Positions 1 to 8,685 are shown, counted from the first letter of the stretch. The stretch: 63,369 nucleotides of DNA from Hydrogenothermaceae bacterium (GCA_015519975.1 WIAL01000019.1:1-63369), one strand, 5' to 3'. Numbers and translations are program-made. Notes: generated from the letters alone by a model not told the origin.

Positions 1-1509
1 TACATAGAAAAAGACGGTGCACTGGAAAGAAGATTCCAGCCTGTACTTGTTGAACCTCCAACTCCAGAAGATGCAGTGAAGATACTTATGGGATTAAAGC
101 AAAAATTTGAAGAATTTCATAAAGTTAAGTACACAAAAGAGGCAATTGAAAAAGCTGTAGAGTACTCAGTTAAATATATTGCAGATAGACAGCTTCCAGA
201 TAAAGCTATTGATTTAATTGATGAAGCTGGTGCTTGGGTAAGATTAAAAGGACTTGAGCTTCCTCCAAAACTTAAGAAGATAGAGGATAAAATTAAAGAA
301 ATAGAAGAGCAAAAAGCTATAGCAGCAAAAGAGCAAGACTATGAAAAAGCTGCTAAACTTAGAGACGAAGAGCTAAAGCTTAGAGCAAAATTTGAAACAA
401 TGAAATCAGAGTGGAAAGAAAAGCTTTCAGAAAAGGTTCCTAAGGTTACAGCTGATCATATAGCTATGATAATTGCAAAATGGACAGGTATACCGGTTAC
501 TAGACTTACCGAAACAGAATCTGAAAAATTACTTCATATTGAAGAAGAACTTCATAAAAGAGTTATTGATCAGGATGAAGCTATAAAAGCAATTGCTAAA
601 GCCATAAGAAGAAATAGTGTTGGATTAAAAGGTACCCACAGACCAATAGGTGTATTTATGTTCCTTGGACCTACAGGGGTTGGTAAAACAGAGACTGCGA
701 AAGCCTTAGCTGAGTATCTTTTCGGAACTGAAGAAGCTTTAATAAGATTTGATATGTCTGAATTTATGGAAAAACACACTGTTTCTAGACTTGTCGGTGC
801 ACCTCCAGGATATGTTGGATACGAAGAAGGTGGACAATTAACAGAAGCAGTAAGAAGAAGACCATATTCTGTGCTCTTATTTGATGAAATAGAAAAGGCT
901 CATCCAGATGTATTTAACATATTCCTTCAGATTTTTGATGATGGAAGATTAACAGACTCTTTTGGAAGGGTTGTTGATTTCAGTAACACAATAATAATCA
1001 TGACTTCTAACCTTGGAGCAAGATTAATACTTGAAAGCAACAGGATGGGATTTGAGCAAAAGTCCACACTTTTAGATTACGAAAATATGAAGAAAAACGT
1101 TTTACAACAAGTAAGAAAGCACTTCTCACCAGAGTTTTTAAACAGACTTGATGATGTAATAGTATTTAAACCATTGGATAAAGAGATTGTTAAGGGTATA
1201 ATTGATATACAGCTTAAAGAAATAAACAAAAGGTTAAGTGAATGGGATATAACTGTAAAACTTTCCAAGGAGTTCGTAGACTATTTAATAGAAAAAGAAT
1301 TCAATCCAGAATATGGAGCAAGAAGCATAAAGAGAGCCCTTCAGACACTTGTGGAAGACTTACTTGCAGAGGAAATATTGAAAGGACAACTCCCTCCAGG
1401 TTCAGTAGCAGAAGTAGTTATAAAGAAAGATGGACAAGTTGGAATAAAAGTGAAAAAACCAAGAGCCAAAAAGAAAACTACCAAGAAAAAAGAACCTGCA
1501 ACAACTTAA
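1..1509 (+). CDS. clpC: ATP-dependent Clp protease ATPase subunit ClpC (5' end outside the window)
   Basis: This is the C-terminal 502 residues of a class I Hsp100 unfoldase; the frame is open from the first base, so the gene starts upstream. It would unfold substrates and feed them to ClpP in the cytoplasm. Visible parts, numbered from base 1, are the end of the first AAA+ module (arginine-rich ALERRFQP), a UVR-like coiled coil around residues 107-133, and the second AAA+ module with Walker A GPTGVGKT at 223-230 and Walker B LLFDE near 292-296. The UVR linker, in place of the long ClpB middle domain, is why I choose ClpC over ClpB. The C-terminus ends in a lysine-rich tail (KKPRAKKKTTKKK). 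bamA follows directly. Confidence 0.9.
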   Translation, partial: YIEKDGALERRFQPVLVEPPTPEDAVKILMGLKQKFEEFHKVKYTKEAIEKAVEYSVKYIADRQLPDKAIDLIDEAGAWVRLKGLELPPKLKKIEDKIKEIEEQKAIAAKEQDYEKAAKLRDEELKLRAKFETMKSEWKEKLSEKVPKVTADHIAMIIAKWTGIPVTRLTETESEKLLHIEEELHKRVIDQDEAIKAIAKAIRRNSVGLKGTHRPIGVFMFLGPTGVGKTETAKALAEYLFGTEEALIRFDMSEFMEKHTVSRLVGAPPGYVGYEEGGQLTEAVRRRPYSVLLFDEIEKAHPDVFNIFLQIFDDGRLTDSFGRVVDFSNTIIIMTSNLGARLILESNRMGFEQKSTLLDYENMKKNVLQQVRKHFSPEFLNRLDDVIVFKPLDKEIVKGIIDIQLKEINKRLSEWDITVKLSKEFVDYLIEKEFNPEYGARSIKRALQTLVEDLLAEEILKGQLPPGSVAEVVIKKDGQVGIKVKKPRAKKKTTKKKEPATT

Positions 1510-1511
1510 TA

Positions 1512-1540
1512 TACATGGGGCTTATGCCCCTTTTATTTTT
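1512..1540 (+). terminator. Possible intrinsic terminator overlapping the bamA start
   Basis: Three bases after the clpC stop there is a stem GGGGC, loop TTAT, GCCCC, followed by a T-rich run. The stem is only 5 bp but all G-C. It contains the ATG proposed for bamA, so it could end clpC transcription, attenuate read-through into bamA, or fold over the bamA start codon. Confidence 0.35.
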
Positions 1541-3857
1541 ATTTATTCTTTTTAACACATCTTTTTCTCAAGAACAAAACACAAATCAAAATCAAACTTT
1601 CGAAAAACAGGTAGAAAAAGTATATAAGCTTGAAAAAATAGAAATCAGAGGTTTAAAATACCTAAAGCCTGAAATCATAAAACCTTTAATTCCCCTTGGA
1701 AAAGGGGCAATTGTTACAAGAGATAAAATTGCATCTACTTTAAAAGACCTTTATAAACTTGGATATTTTAAAGATATAGAAACTTATACTAGATATACTG
1801 AAAATGGAATTGATCTGATTTTTGTTTTTAAGGAACTTCCTGTAGTTCAAAAAATAGAATTTGAAGGAAATGAAGAAATAGCAACTCAGGATTTAGAAGA
1901 AGCTTTAGGAATTCAAACAGAAGAAAGACAGGAAACTGGAACAATACCCTGGTTTTCGTCAGCAGGACCTGAGCTTTTAGAAAAACTTCAATCTTTGAAA
2001 AAAGGTCTTGGAAGGGTTTTTTCTATTGAAGAAATAGAACAAATGAAAAAAAAGATTTTAAAACTTTACGAAGAAAAAGGTTTTTATAATGCAAAAGTAA
2101 CTTATTATTTCAAAGGAAATGTTCTTGTTTTTAAAATTGATGAAGGTCAAAGGGCTTACATTAAAGATATTGTAATAATAGGCAATAAACAGATTCCGGA
2201 AGATGAAATACTGGATGTAATGGAAACAAAGGAAAGATGTTGGTGGAAACTTAGATTTCACCCACGACTTCAAAAAGAAGTTTTATATGAGGATATAGAA
2301 AGAATAAGACAGCTTTATTTAAATAAAGGATTTTTTGATGTTGAAATAAAAGAGCCAAAAATCAAGCTCAAAAATGGAGAAGAATACTACATTTTTATAA
2401 CTATTAAAGAAGGTGCAAGATATAAACTTTCTTCTATAAAATTTGAAAATAATACTTTATACACCGATGATGAAATACTTCAAAGATTTAAAAGAGATCT
2501 GAAAATAGGTGATTACTACAATGGGGAAATAATAAAGAAAATAAAAAATGAAATAATTGATAAGTATACGGAACTTGGTTATCTTTTTACACATGTTGAA
2601 GATGAAAAAATACTGGATAGAAAAGATAAACTTGTAAGTGTTGTTTATAAAATTGATAAAGGAAATATTTTCTACGTAAATAAGATAAATATTTTTGGAA
2701 ATTACGAGTCTAGAGATTATGTAATAAGAAGAGAACTTAGATTTGCACCAGGAGATTTATTTAAAAGAAAAGATTTAATTCGTTCGCAGTCGAGACTTTA
2801 CGGACTTGGATTTTACGATATGGTTGGGTTTAATCCTAAATTTGTCAGCGAGAATAAATTAGATGTTGATACGCGGGTTCAGGAAAGATTTACAGGACAA
2901 ATATCTGTGGGAGCTGGATACAGCCAGTTAACGGGGCTTTCTCTGTTTGCTTCTATCAAGAAAGGAAACTTTATGGGAACAGGTGATACATTAGGGCTTT
3001 CTTTAACAATTGGTTCGCAATACAGGAATAACTCTATTTCATATATACATAAATGGGCATTTTATAGACCTATAGATCTTGGATTTAACCTTTATGAAAG
3101 TTATGTTGATTACGGAACATTTATTTCCCAAAAAATTGGATTTTCTCCTACTGCATCTATAGAATTTAAAGAATACTACAGAACAGGTATAGGAATTACC
3201 CTTGAAAAAGGTGATTATAAAAATGTTTCAGCAGATGCTCCTATTTATATTCAACAGCAAGCAGGTAAATATGACCTTTATTCTATATACTGGTTTATTA
3301 ATAGAAATAGCGTAGATAATCCGATACTTCCGACAAGAGGAACTGACGTAACATTAACTCTTAAAACAGGTACGGGAACAAGGGATTTTTATAAAGCTGT
3401 GTTTAGTGGAACTGCGTTTATTCCAGATAAATTTTTCTGGACAGACTTTGTATTTTCATTTAAAGCAAGATACGGCTTTGTTAAAAAGATAAAAAAAGAA
3501 ATACCACTTGATGAATATTTCTTTGTAGGTGGGGATTTTACTGTAAGAGGATTTGATTATGGTATGGCAGGACCTTATGATAGTGCTTTAAATCCGCTAG
3601 GTGCAAAAAATGAATTAATATTTAATTTTCAGATAAATCACCCATTAATTGAAAGATTTTTATGGTGGTATGTATTTTTAGATAGTGGAAGCGGATTTAA
3701 TGAATACAAAACTTTAAAAATGTATAACTCAGTAGGAGCAGGTATAAAGATTGTTACACCTATGGCACCTATTGATCTTTACTACGGTAAGGTTTTTAAC
3801 GCTCCACCTGGAGTTAGTGATTCCAGATTTGGATTTGTACTTGGAACATTTTTCTAA
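1515..3857 (+). CDS. bamA: Outer-membrane protein assembly factor BamA (Omp85)
   Basis: This 780-residue protein would insert beta-barrel proteins into the outer membrane. From ATG 1515 it has a short hydrophobic signal segment (MGLMPLLFLFILFNTSFS), POTRA repeats to about residue 430, and a C-terminal barrel. The conserved loop-6 VRGF motif is at about residues 677-680, and the chain ends in phenylalanine as outer-membrane barrels usually do. The open frame runs back to 1242 inside clpC, but that part encodes arginine-rich shadow sequence, so I place the start at the signal peptide. No strong ribosome-binding site precedes it, and ATG 1524 is an alternative. It heads the bamA-skp-lpxD run, a common envelope arrangement. 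Confidence 0.93.
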   Translation: MGLMPLLFLFILFNTSFSQEQNTNQNQTFEKQVEKVYKLEKIEIRGLKYLKPEIIKPLIPLGKGAIVTRDKIASTLKDLYKLGYFKDIETYTRYTENGIDLIFVFKELPVVQKIEFEGNEEIATQDLEEALGIQTEERQETGTIPWFSSAGPELLEKLQSLKKGLGRVFSIEEIEQMKKKILKLYEEKGFYNAKVTYYFKGNVLVFKIDEGQRAYIKDIVIIGNKQIPEDEILDVMETKERCWWKLRFHPRLQKEVLYEDIERIRQLYLNKGFFDVEIKEPKIKLKNGEEYYIFITIKEGARYKLSSIKFENNTLYTDDEILQRFKRDLKIGDYYNGEIIKKIKNEIIDKYTELGYLFTHVEDEKILDRKDKLVSVVYKIDKGNIFYVNKINIFGNYESRDYVIRRELRFAPGDLFKRKDLIRSQSRLYGLGFYDMVGFNPKFVSENKLDVDTRVQERFTGQISVGAGYSQLTGLSLFASIKKGNFMGTGDTLGLSLTIGSQYRNNSISYIHKWAFYRPIDLGFNLYESYVDYGTFISQKIGFSPTASIEFKEYYRTGIGITLEKGDYKNVSADAPIYIQQQAGKYDLYSIYWFINRNSVDNPILPTRGTDVTLTLKTGTGTRDFYKAVFSGTAFIPDKFFWTDFVFSFKARYGFVKKIKKEIPLDEYFFVGGDFTVRGFDYGMAGPYDSALNPLGAKNELIFNFQINHPLIERFLWWYVFLDSGSGFNEYKTLKMYNSVGAGIKIVTPMAPIDLYYGKVFNAPPGVSDSRFGFVLGTFF

Positions 3858-3877
3858 AAAAATTAAAGGAGATGAAG

Positions 3878-4390
3878 ATGAGAAAATTAACATTATTTTT
3901 GACAATTTTGTTTTTTGCCGCCATAGTAAATGCACAGGAGAAATATGCTTATGTAAATTTAATAAAGGTAATGAACGAATCTAAAACAGGTCAGAAACTA
4001 AAAAAAGAGATAGAGGACAAATTTGAATTTTTTAAAGCAAAGGCTCAAAAAATAGAAAAAGAAATAAAAGAGATACAAAAACAGCTTGAAAGTCCCCTTT
4101 TAAGTGATAAAGCAAAATCTGAAAAACAGGCTAAAATAAGAGAGCTACAAAGACAGCTTCAACAGCTTACAATAGATGCACAGCAGCAGCTAAATCAGAT
4201 GAAACAGGAATATGAGAAAAAACTTATAGAGAAAATAAAACTTGCAGCAAAAGAGTATACAGATAAAGAAGGTATTGATATTATTTTCACAAACGGAATG
4301 TACGGAGCAGTTTTATATTCAGATAATAAAATAGATATAACAGATAAGATAATATCTCTTTTAGATGGAGAAAAAAATGAAGTTAAGTAA
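3878..4390 (+). CDS. skp: Periplasmic chaperone Skp/OmpH family
   Basis: This 170-residue chaperone would hold unfolded outer-membrane proteins on their way to BamA. An N-terminal signal peptide ends near VNAQ. A long charged coiled coil with alternating Lys, Glu and Gln follows (about residues 35-120), typical of the Skp tentacles. An ATG also lies at 3872, but it sits one base after the AAAGGA ribosome-binding site; ATG 3878 gives a spacing of 7 and is preferred. The gene lies 20 bases after bamA and overlaps lpxD by 14 bases, so the three are probably co-transcribed. Confidence 0.88.
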   Translation: MRKLTLFLTILFFAAIVNAQEKYAYVNLIKVMNESKTGQKLKKEIEDKFEFFKAKAQKIEKEIKEIQKQLESPLLSDKAKSEKQAKIRELQRQLQQLTIDAQQQLNQMKQEYEKKLIEKIKLAAKEYTDKEGIDIIFTNGMYGAVLYSDNKIDITDKIISLLDGEKNEVK

Positions 4391-5363
4391 AATTGCTGAG
4401 ATTTTTGATGGACAGCTTTATAACTTTAAAGAAGATAAAGAAATTACAGGTGTAGCCAGCTTATTTAATGCAAAAGAAACGGATATTTCTTTTTTATCTG
4501 ATAAAAAACTTTCAGACCTTCTAAAAAAAACGAAAGCTGCAGCAGTATTTGTAAAAGAACCTTTTGAAGATACAGATGTTGTGCAGATAGTTGTTGATAA
4601 CCCGCAAGTAGCCTTTTATAAGCTAATTGATATTCTTTATCCTGATGAAAAATTTAAATCAAGAAAAGCCAAAACTGCAAAAATTGGGAAAAAAGTAGAT
4701 ATTGGAGAAAATGTTTATATTGGAGATTACGTTGTAATAGAAGATAATGTAAAAATTGGAAATAATACAGTAATTTATCCTTTTACTTTTATTGGAAAAA
4801 ATACAGAGATAGGTAGTGACTGCATTATATATCCAAGGGTAAGCATATACAAAGATACTAAAATAGGAAATAGAGTAATTATACATTCTGGAACTGTAAT
4901 AGCATCTGATGGTTTTGGTTATTATCAGGAAAATGGTCAGCACAGGAAAATAAAGCATATAGGAAAAGTGATAATAGAAGATGATGTTGAAATTGGGGCA
5001 AACGTGACAATAGACAGAGCTATGCTTGATGAAACTATTATTAAAAAAGGAACAAAAATAGATAACCTTGTAATGATAGGGCACAACGTCCAAATAGGAG
5101 AAAATACAATCCTTGTTTCACAGGTTGGAATAGCAGGAAGTTCGAAAGTAGGTAATAACTGCATACTTGCAGGACAGGTTGGAGTAGCCGATCATATCAC
5201 CATAGCAGATAATGTGATAATAACTGCCAAATCTGGAGTCGGTAAAAACATAGATAAAGCAGGTGTATATGGATCTGGAATTAGCGCTATAGAATGGTCT
5301 AAATGGAAAAAAGTATTATTTTATCTCTATAAACTTCCTGAAATTTTAAGAGGGCGTAAATAA
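4377..5363 (+). CDS. lpxD: UDP-3-O-(3-hydroxyacyl)glucosamine N-acyltransferase LpxD
   Basis: This 328-residue enzyme would add the N-linked 3-hydroxyacyl chain in lipid A synthesis, using acyl-ACP in the cytoplasm. An N-terminal substrate-binding domain is followed by many left-handed beta-helix hexapeptide repeats (I-G-x-x-x-x). The motif MIGHNVQIG carries the expected catalytic histidine at residue 236. I chose ATG 4377 because GGAG lies 6 bases upstream; an in-frame ATG at 4365 would overlap that site. Its presence shows that the organism makes lipopolysaccharide. A hairpin terminator follows the stop. Confidence 0.95.
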   Translation: MKLSKIAEIFDGQLYNFKEDKEITGVASLFNAKETDISFLSDKKLSDLLKKTKAAAVFVKEPFEDTDVVQIVVDNPQVAFYKLIDILYPDEKFKSRKAKTAKIGKKVDIGENVYIGDYVVIEDNVKIGNNTVIYPFTFIGKNTEIGSDCIIYPRVSIYKDTKIGNRVIIHSGTVIASDGFGYYQENGQHRKIKHIGKVIIEDDVEIGANVTIDRAMLDETIIKKGTKIDNLVMIGHNVQIGENTILVSQVGIAGSSKVGNNCILAGQVGVADHITIADNVIITAKSGVGKNIDKAGVYGSGISAIEWSKWKKVLFYLYKLPEILRGRK

Positions 5364-5376
5364 GCCCTCATTTTTA
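5349..5376. terminator. Bidirectional hairpin terminator between lpxD and ccdA
   Basis: GAGGGC (5350-5355) pairs with GCCCTC (5364-5369) across an 8-base loop and is followed by ATTTTTAT. The stem overlaps the last codons and stop of lpxD and lies beside the convergent ccdA stop, so it can serve both strands. Confidence 0.7.
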
Positions 5377-6210
5377 TGTTAAAGATGAAGATATTTTTTC
5401 TAAATTTCCTGTAGCAAGTAACAATCCTAAAATAATTAAAAGAACTCCTCCTACTATCTCAACAATTTCAAAAAATCTTCCAAACTTTTTAACCATATTT
5501 AAAAATCCTGTCCAGAGTACTCCTGCTAAAATAAAAGGTATACCAAGACCAAGAGAATAAAACGCAAGAAGAAGCATTCCTTTTGAAACAGTTCCTTCAT
5601 TCATTGCAATCATTAAAATAGAACCAAGTATAGGTCCAATACACGGGCTCCAACCTGCTCCAAAGGTAAGTCCTACTATAAAAGAGCTTATACTTGAAGC
5701 TTTTCCACTTTTTTCAACTTTAAACTGACGATATAGAAACTCGTGAAGCTTTAAGAAATATAAAGCCATAACTACAGCCCATATTCCAGCAAAGGTATAA
5801 AATGTATCAAGTGAGATAAGCCCGAAAGTAAATAGAGCTACTATTAATAAACCTACTGCGTAAGCAAGTTCTTTAAAGTTTGGTTTTAAAAACAGACCTG
5901 TAAAATGAAGTCCGAAAAATACTACCAGTGCACCGCCAATTTTTGCAATGTACATCTTATAATCCATAAAAAACTGACCTATAAATGATGCAGATGCACC
6001 CATTAATATAAATACAGTTGAAAATCCCAAAACAAAGAAAACAACAGGTATTACAGCTTTTATATTAAACTTTTGTTCCTCTGCAGTTACATTTGCACTG
6101 GCCCCTGTAATATATGAAAGATAAGCTGGAACAATTGGAAGTACGCAAGGAGAAACAAAGCTTAAAAGCCCAGCGATAAAGGCAGTCCAAAGTGTTATAT
6201 CTTGTAGCAT
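5374..6210 (-). CDS. ccdA: CcdA/DsbD-family thiol-disulfide transmembrane protein
   Basis: This 278-residue polytopic membrane protein would pass reducing equivalents from cytoplasmic thioredoxin to extracytoplasmic thiol proteins, for example in cytochrome c maturation. The two redox cysteines lie in paired motifs, FVSPCVLP (C22) and GWSPCIGP (C190). It is longer than the usual CcdA of about 235 residues because a hydrophobic insertion sits between the halves (about residues 105-165), which may add two membrane helices. ATG 6210 has a GGAG site 6 bases upstream. One base separates it from the upstream TlpA-like gene, so the two form an operon. Confidence 0.88.
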   Translation of the reverse strand: MLQDITLWTAFIAGLLSFVSPCVLPIVPAYLSYITGASANVTAEEQKFNIKAVIPVVFFVLGFSTVFILMGASASFIGQFFMDYKMYIAKIGGALVVFFGLHFTGLFLKPNFKELAYAVGLLIVALFTFGLISLDTFYTFAGIWAVVMALYFLKLHEFLYRQFKVEKSGKASSISSFIVGLTFGAGWSPCIGPILGSILMIAMNEGTVSKGMLLLAFYSLGLGIPFILAGVLWTGFLNMVKKFGRFFEIVEIVGGVLLIILGLLLATGNLEKISSSLT

Positions 6211-6211
6211 T

Positions 6212-6685
6212 CTACTCTCCTAAAAATTTATTTATATATTTTTTTAACCTTTTAATAGATGTCTCTCCGAAAAATATTTTACCAACGGTTAAGTCTTTCC
6301 TTATGATGTAAATTATAGGTGTCCCAATTATCCTGTATTTTTTTACAGTTTCGTAATTACCTATTAAAACAGGAATATCAAATTCCCATTCTTCTTTAAT
6401 TTTTTTTATTTCATTGATGTTGTCTGTGTTTATAACAACTGCATAAAATTTAACAGGCTTATTAGCATATTCATCTTGCAAAAATGATATTTCAGGAAGT
6501 TCTTTTTTACAAACTCCACATGTTGTAGACCAAAATATTAAAATAGTAACATTACCTTTTAAATCTGTAAGTTTAACAATTTTTCCATTTTCATCTTTAA
6601 GTTCAAAATAAGGTGCTTTTAAACCTTTAGCATTAACAGTAACTATTAAAAATAATAAAATAATTAAAATTTTTATGAATTTCAT
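6212..6685 (-). CDS. TlpA/ResA-like periplasmic thioredoxin
   Basis: This 157-residue protein has a hydrophobic N-terminal signal or anchor (about residues 4-17) and an AhpC/TSA-type thioredoxin fold. The redox motif FWSTTCGVC has cysteines at 56 and 59. It is the expected partner of the CcdA encoded immediately downstream and may reduce apocytochrome c haem sites. The open frame continues upstream to 6730, but ATG 6685 starts directly before the signal segment and has GAGG about 9 bases upstream, so I use it. The exact substrate is not shown by the sequence. Confidence 0.85.
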   Translation of the reverse strand: MKFIKILIILLFLIVTVNAKGLKAPYFELKDENGKIVKLTDLKGNVTILIFWSTTCGVCKKELPEISFLQDEYANKPVKFYAVVINTDNINEIKKIKEEWEFDIPVLIGNYETVKKYRIIGTPIIYIIRKDLTVGKIFFGETSIKRLKKYINKFLGE

Positions 6686-6752
6686 CAATTGAAACCTCGG
6701 GATGTTATGATAGTTTAATATATATAACAAAAATATGTAGAGGTCAACGGAA

Positions 6753-7496
6753 GTGATAACTAACCTTAAAATAAAAAGATTTGATGGAAAAAATGAGAAA
6801 ATTGATAATTTTGAAATAGAGGTTACAGATAGAACAACTTTACTTGAAGCGTTAATGCATATAAAAGATAATATTGACCCTTCTCTTTCTTTTAGAGTTC
6901 AGTGCAGGTCTGCAATTTGTGGAACTTGTGCTGTAAAAGTTGGTGAAAAACATATACTTGCATGCAGAACAAAAATAAAAGATTTACTTGAAGAAAATAA
7001 TGGAGAAATACTTGTTGAACCTTTATCTAATCTTCCGGTTATAAAAGATTTAGTAGTTGATCAAAAGATATATCTTGAAAAATTAAAAGATGTAAAAGCA
7101 TGGTTTGTACCAAAAGAACCTTTTGAACCTGTTTATCCAGAAGATTTAAAAAAATTTGATAAGGAAACAGACTGCATACTTTGTGGCATTTGCTACAGTG
7201 CGTGCCCTGCTTTTCAAAGCGATAAAGATTTTGGAGGGCCTATTAATTTTGTTAAAGTTTACAGATTCTGGAAAGATAAAAATGATGCACTTGGAGATGA
7301 AAGAATAGTTCTTGCGAGAGAAAATCATATAACAAGCTGTGTTCACTGTAAATACTGCACATTTATGTGTCCTAAAGAAATACCTGTTGAACAGGATATC
7401 ACCCAAATAGAATTTTACGGTAAACAAAAAGGTATTATAGAAGACCAACAGCAAGGTTTTGGGTTTGGTTTTGGATTTAATCCACCGAGTTTTTAA
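6753..7496 (+). CDS. Succinate dehydrogenase/fumarate reductase iron-sulfur subunit
   Basis: This 247-residue subunit would carry electrons between the flavoprotein and the quinone or other partner of a succinate/fumarate enzyme. The N-terminal plant-type [2Fe-2S] domain has C51, C56, C59 and C71. The C-terminal domain has C141, C144, C147, C151 and C196, C199, C202, C206. C199 lies where most bacterial SdhB/FrdB have a non-cysteine residue, so the usual [3Fe-4S] centre may be [4Fe-4S]. The start is GTG at 6753 with AGAGGT upstream. No flavoprotein or anchor subunit is adjacent. The tail is unusual: alternating Gly-Phe ahead of the end. sdhB versus frdB cannot be decided here. Confidence 0.85.
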   Translation: MITNLKIKRFDGKNEKIDNFEIEVTDRTTLLEALMHIKDNIDPSLSFRVQCRSAICGTCAVKVGEKHILACRTKIKDLLEENNGEILVEPLSNLPVIKDLVVDQKIYLEKLKDVKAWFVPKEPFEPVYPEDLKKFDKETDCILCGICYSACPAFQSDKDFGGPINFVKVYRFWKDKNDALGDERIVLARENHITSCVHCKYCTFMCPKEIPVEQDITQIEFYGKQKGIIEDQQQGFGFGFGFNPPSF

Positions 7497-8554
7497 GTAG
7501 ATACATACCTTTCTTGAAAAATAGTAAGAAGATTATAAATAATCACAACTATAATAGGTGCAATAAAAATACCTACAAATCCAAATAAATTAAGTCCACC
7601 AAATATTGCAAATATCATAATAAGCGGGTGAACATTAGCTTTTTCTCCAATAATAATTGGCTTTATAATGTTGTCAACTGTACTAATAATAAACGTTCCA
7701 TAAAGGGAAAATAAAATGCCAACTATTATACCTTTTGTGAAAAAAAGATAAATTGCTATTGGAACCCAAACTAAAGAGGCCCCTCCAATCGGCAGAAAAG
7801 CTGCAAAAAATGTGATTATTGCCCAAAATAAGCTAAAATTAATTCCTGCAAAATAATATCCTAAAAAAGACAAAATACCTTGAGCTATTGCTGTTAAAAA
7901 AGAACCCAGTACTATACCTTGAATAGTATTATAAGATGAAGAAATTATGTAATTTTTTTCTTTTTCATCCATTGGGACAAGTTTATAAGTCCAGTTATAA
8001 AAATTTTTGCCGTCTTTAAATAAGAAGAAGATCGTAATAATCATAAATACAATTCCGAGCAAAATAAAAGAAAAGTCTATAAATATTGTTCTTCCTTTTG
8101 ATATTAAGAAATTTACTATATAAGAAATTGCAGTTTTTAAAAATGCTTGAATATCAATTTTTATATTTAAAGCCTGTAAATATGATACTAATTTTTCATG
8201 AAAATAAGAAATTATTGGGATGCTTAATATAAACGATTCTATACTTTCAGCTTTAGATATTTTATTAATTAATATTGGATAAAGTTTTGTAAGTTCATTT
8301 ATAAATACTGCTATTATCAAAATTGAAGGGATAATAATAAACACTAAAATTAAAAACGTTAATATTAAAGAAGATAAAATTTCCGATTTTATTTTAGATT
8401 TTAATTTTTCATGTAAAGGGTAAAGTATAACTACTATGAACAGGGATAAAAATATAACATTGAAAAAGGGCGAAAAAAGAAGGTAGCCCAGGAATAAGAA
8501 AAAAAATAAAGAGATGAAAAAAAATATATTGCTTATATTTCCTGGGCTGCTCAA
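7493..8554 (-). CDS. AI-2E family transporter / PerM-like permease
   Basis: This 353-residue integral membrane protein has about eight predicted helices, with the family pattern of an N-terminal helix pair, a soluble segment around residues 90-150, and C-terminal helices rich in Gly and Pro (FLPIGGASLVWVPIA). Family members export autoinducer-2 or act as Na+/H+ antiporters; the substrate here is unknown. The only plausible start is TTG 8554, because no ATG occurs in the N-terminal half. It follows the 32-residue membrane peptide gene by 7 bases and may be translated from the same message. Its 3' end overlaps the convergent iron-sulfur subunit gene by 4 bases. Confidence 0.82.
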   Translation of the reverse strand: MSSPGNISNIFFFISLFFFLFLGYLLFSPFFNVIFLSLFIVVILYPLHEKLKSKIKSEILSSLILTFLILVFIIIPSILIIAVFINELTKLYPILINKISKAESIESFILSIPIISYFHEKLVSYLQALNIKIDIQAFLKTAISYIVNFLISKGRTIFIDFSFILLGIVFMIITIFFLFKDGKNFYNWTYKLVPMDEKEKNYIISSSYNTIQGIVLGSFLTAIAQGILSFLGYYFAGINFSLFWAIITFFAAFLPIGGASLVWVPIAIYLFFTKGIIVGILFSLYGTFIISTVDNIIKPIIIGEKANVHPLIMIFAIFGGLNLFGFVGIFIAPIIVVIIYNLLTIFQERYVST

Positions 8555-8561
8555 CTAATTA

Positions 8562-8660
8562 TCACTCTTCTCCCTTTTTTAACGCTCCTGCAGCAAAAGC
8601 TAAAATTGCAGTTACAATTGCAAAAATTGTCATAATAATAAAAGCCGTCCATGCTTCCAT
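8562..8660 (-). CDS. 32-residue single-pass membrane peptide
   Basis: A very short gene reads MEAWTAFIIMTIFAIVTAIL and then an Ala-rich stretch ending GALKKGEE. It has one hydrophobic helix (about residues 5-26) and a charged C-terminus. Its ribosome-binding site is excellent: AGGAGG at 8669-8674, 8 bases before the ATG. That is better than the site of most neighbours and argues for translation. It lies between uvrC (upstream) and the AI-2E-family permease (downstream), all on the minus strand. I do not recognise it. It resembles in size and shape the small helper subunits of membrane complexes, but no partner can be named from sequence. Confidence 0.7.
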   Translation of the reverse strand: MEAWTAFIIMTIFAIVTAILAFAAGALKKGEE

Positions 8661-8685
8661 TTCCCAAACCTCCTTACATAATATA

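Noticed and set aside
1242-1514. N-terminal extension of the bamA frame into clpC
   Set aside because: The 91 extra residues are Arg/Lys/Ser-rich out-of-frame clpC sequence and would bury the signal peptide.
4659-5093. 144-residue minus-strand frame opposite lpxD
   Set aside because: Low-complexity Tyr/Phe/Ile/Asn composition is the reverse shadow of hexapeptide repeats; no ribosome-binding site.
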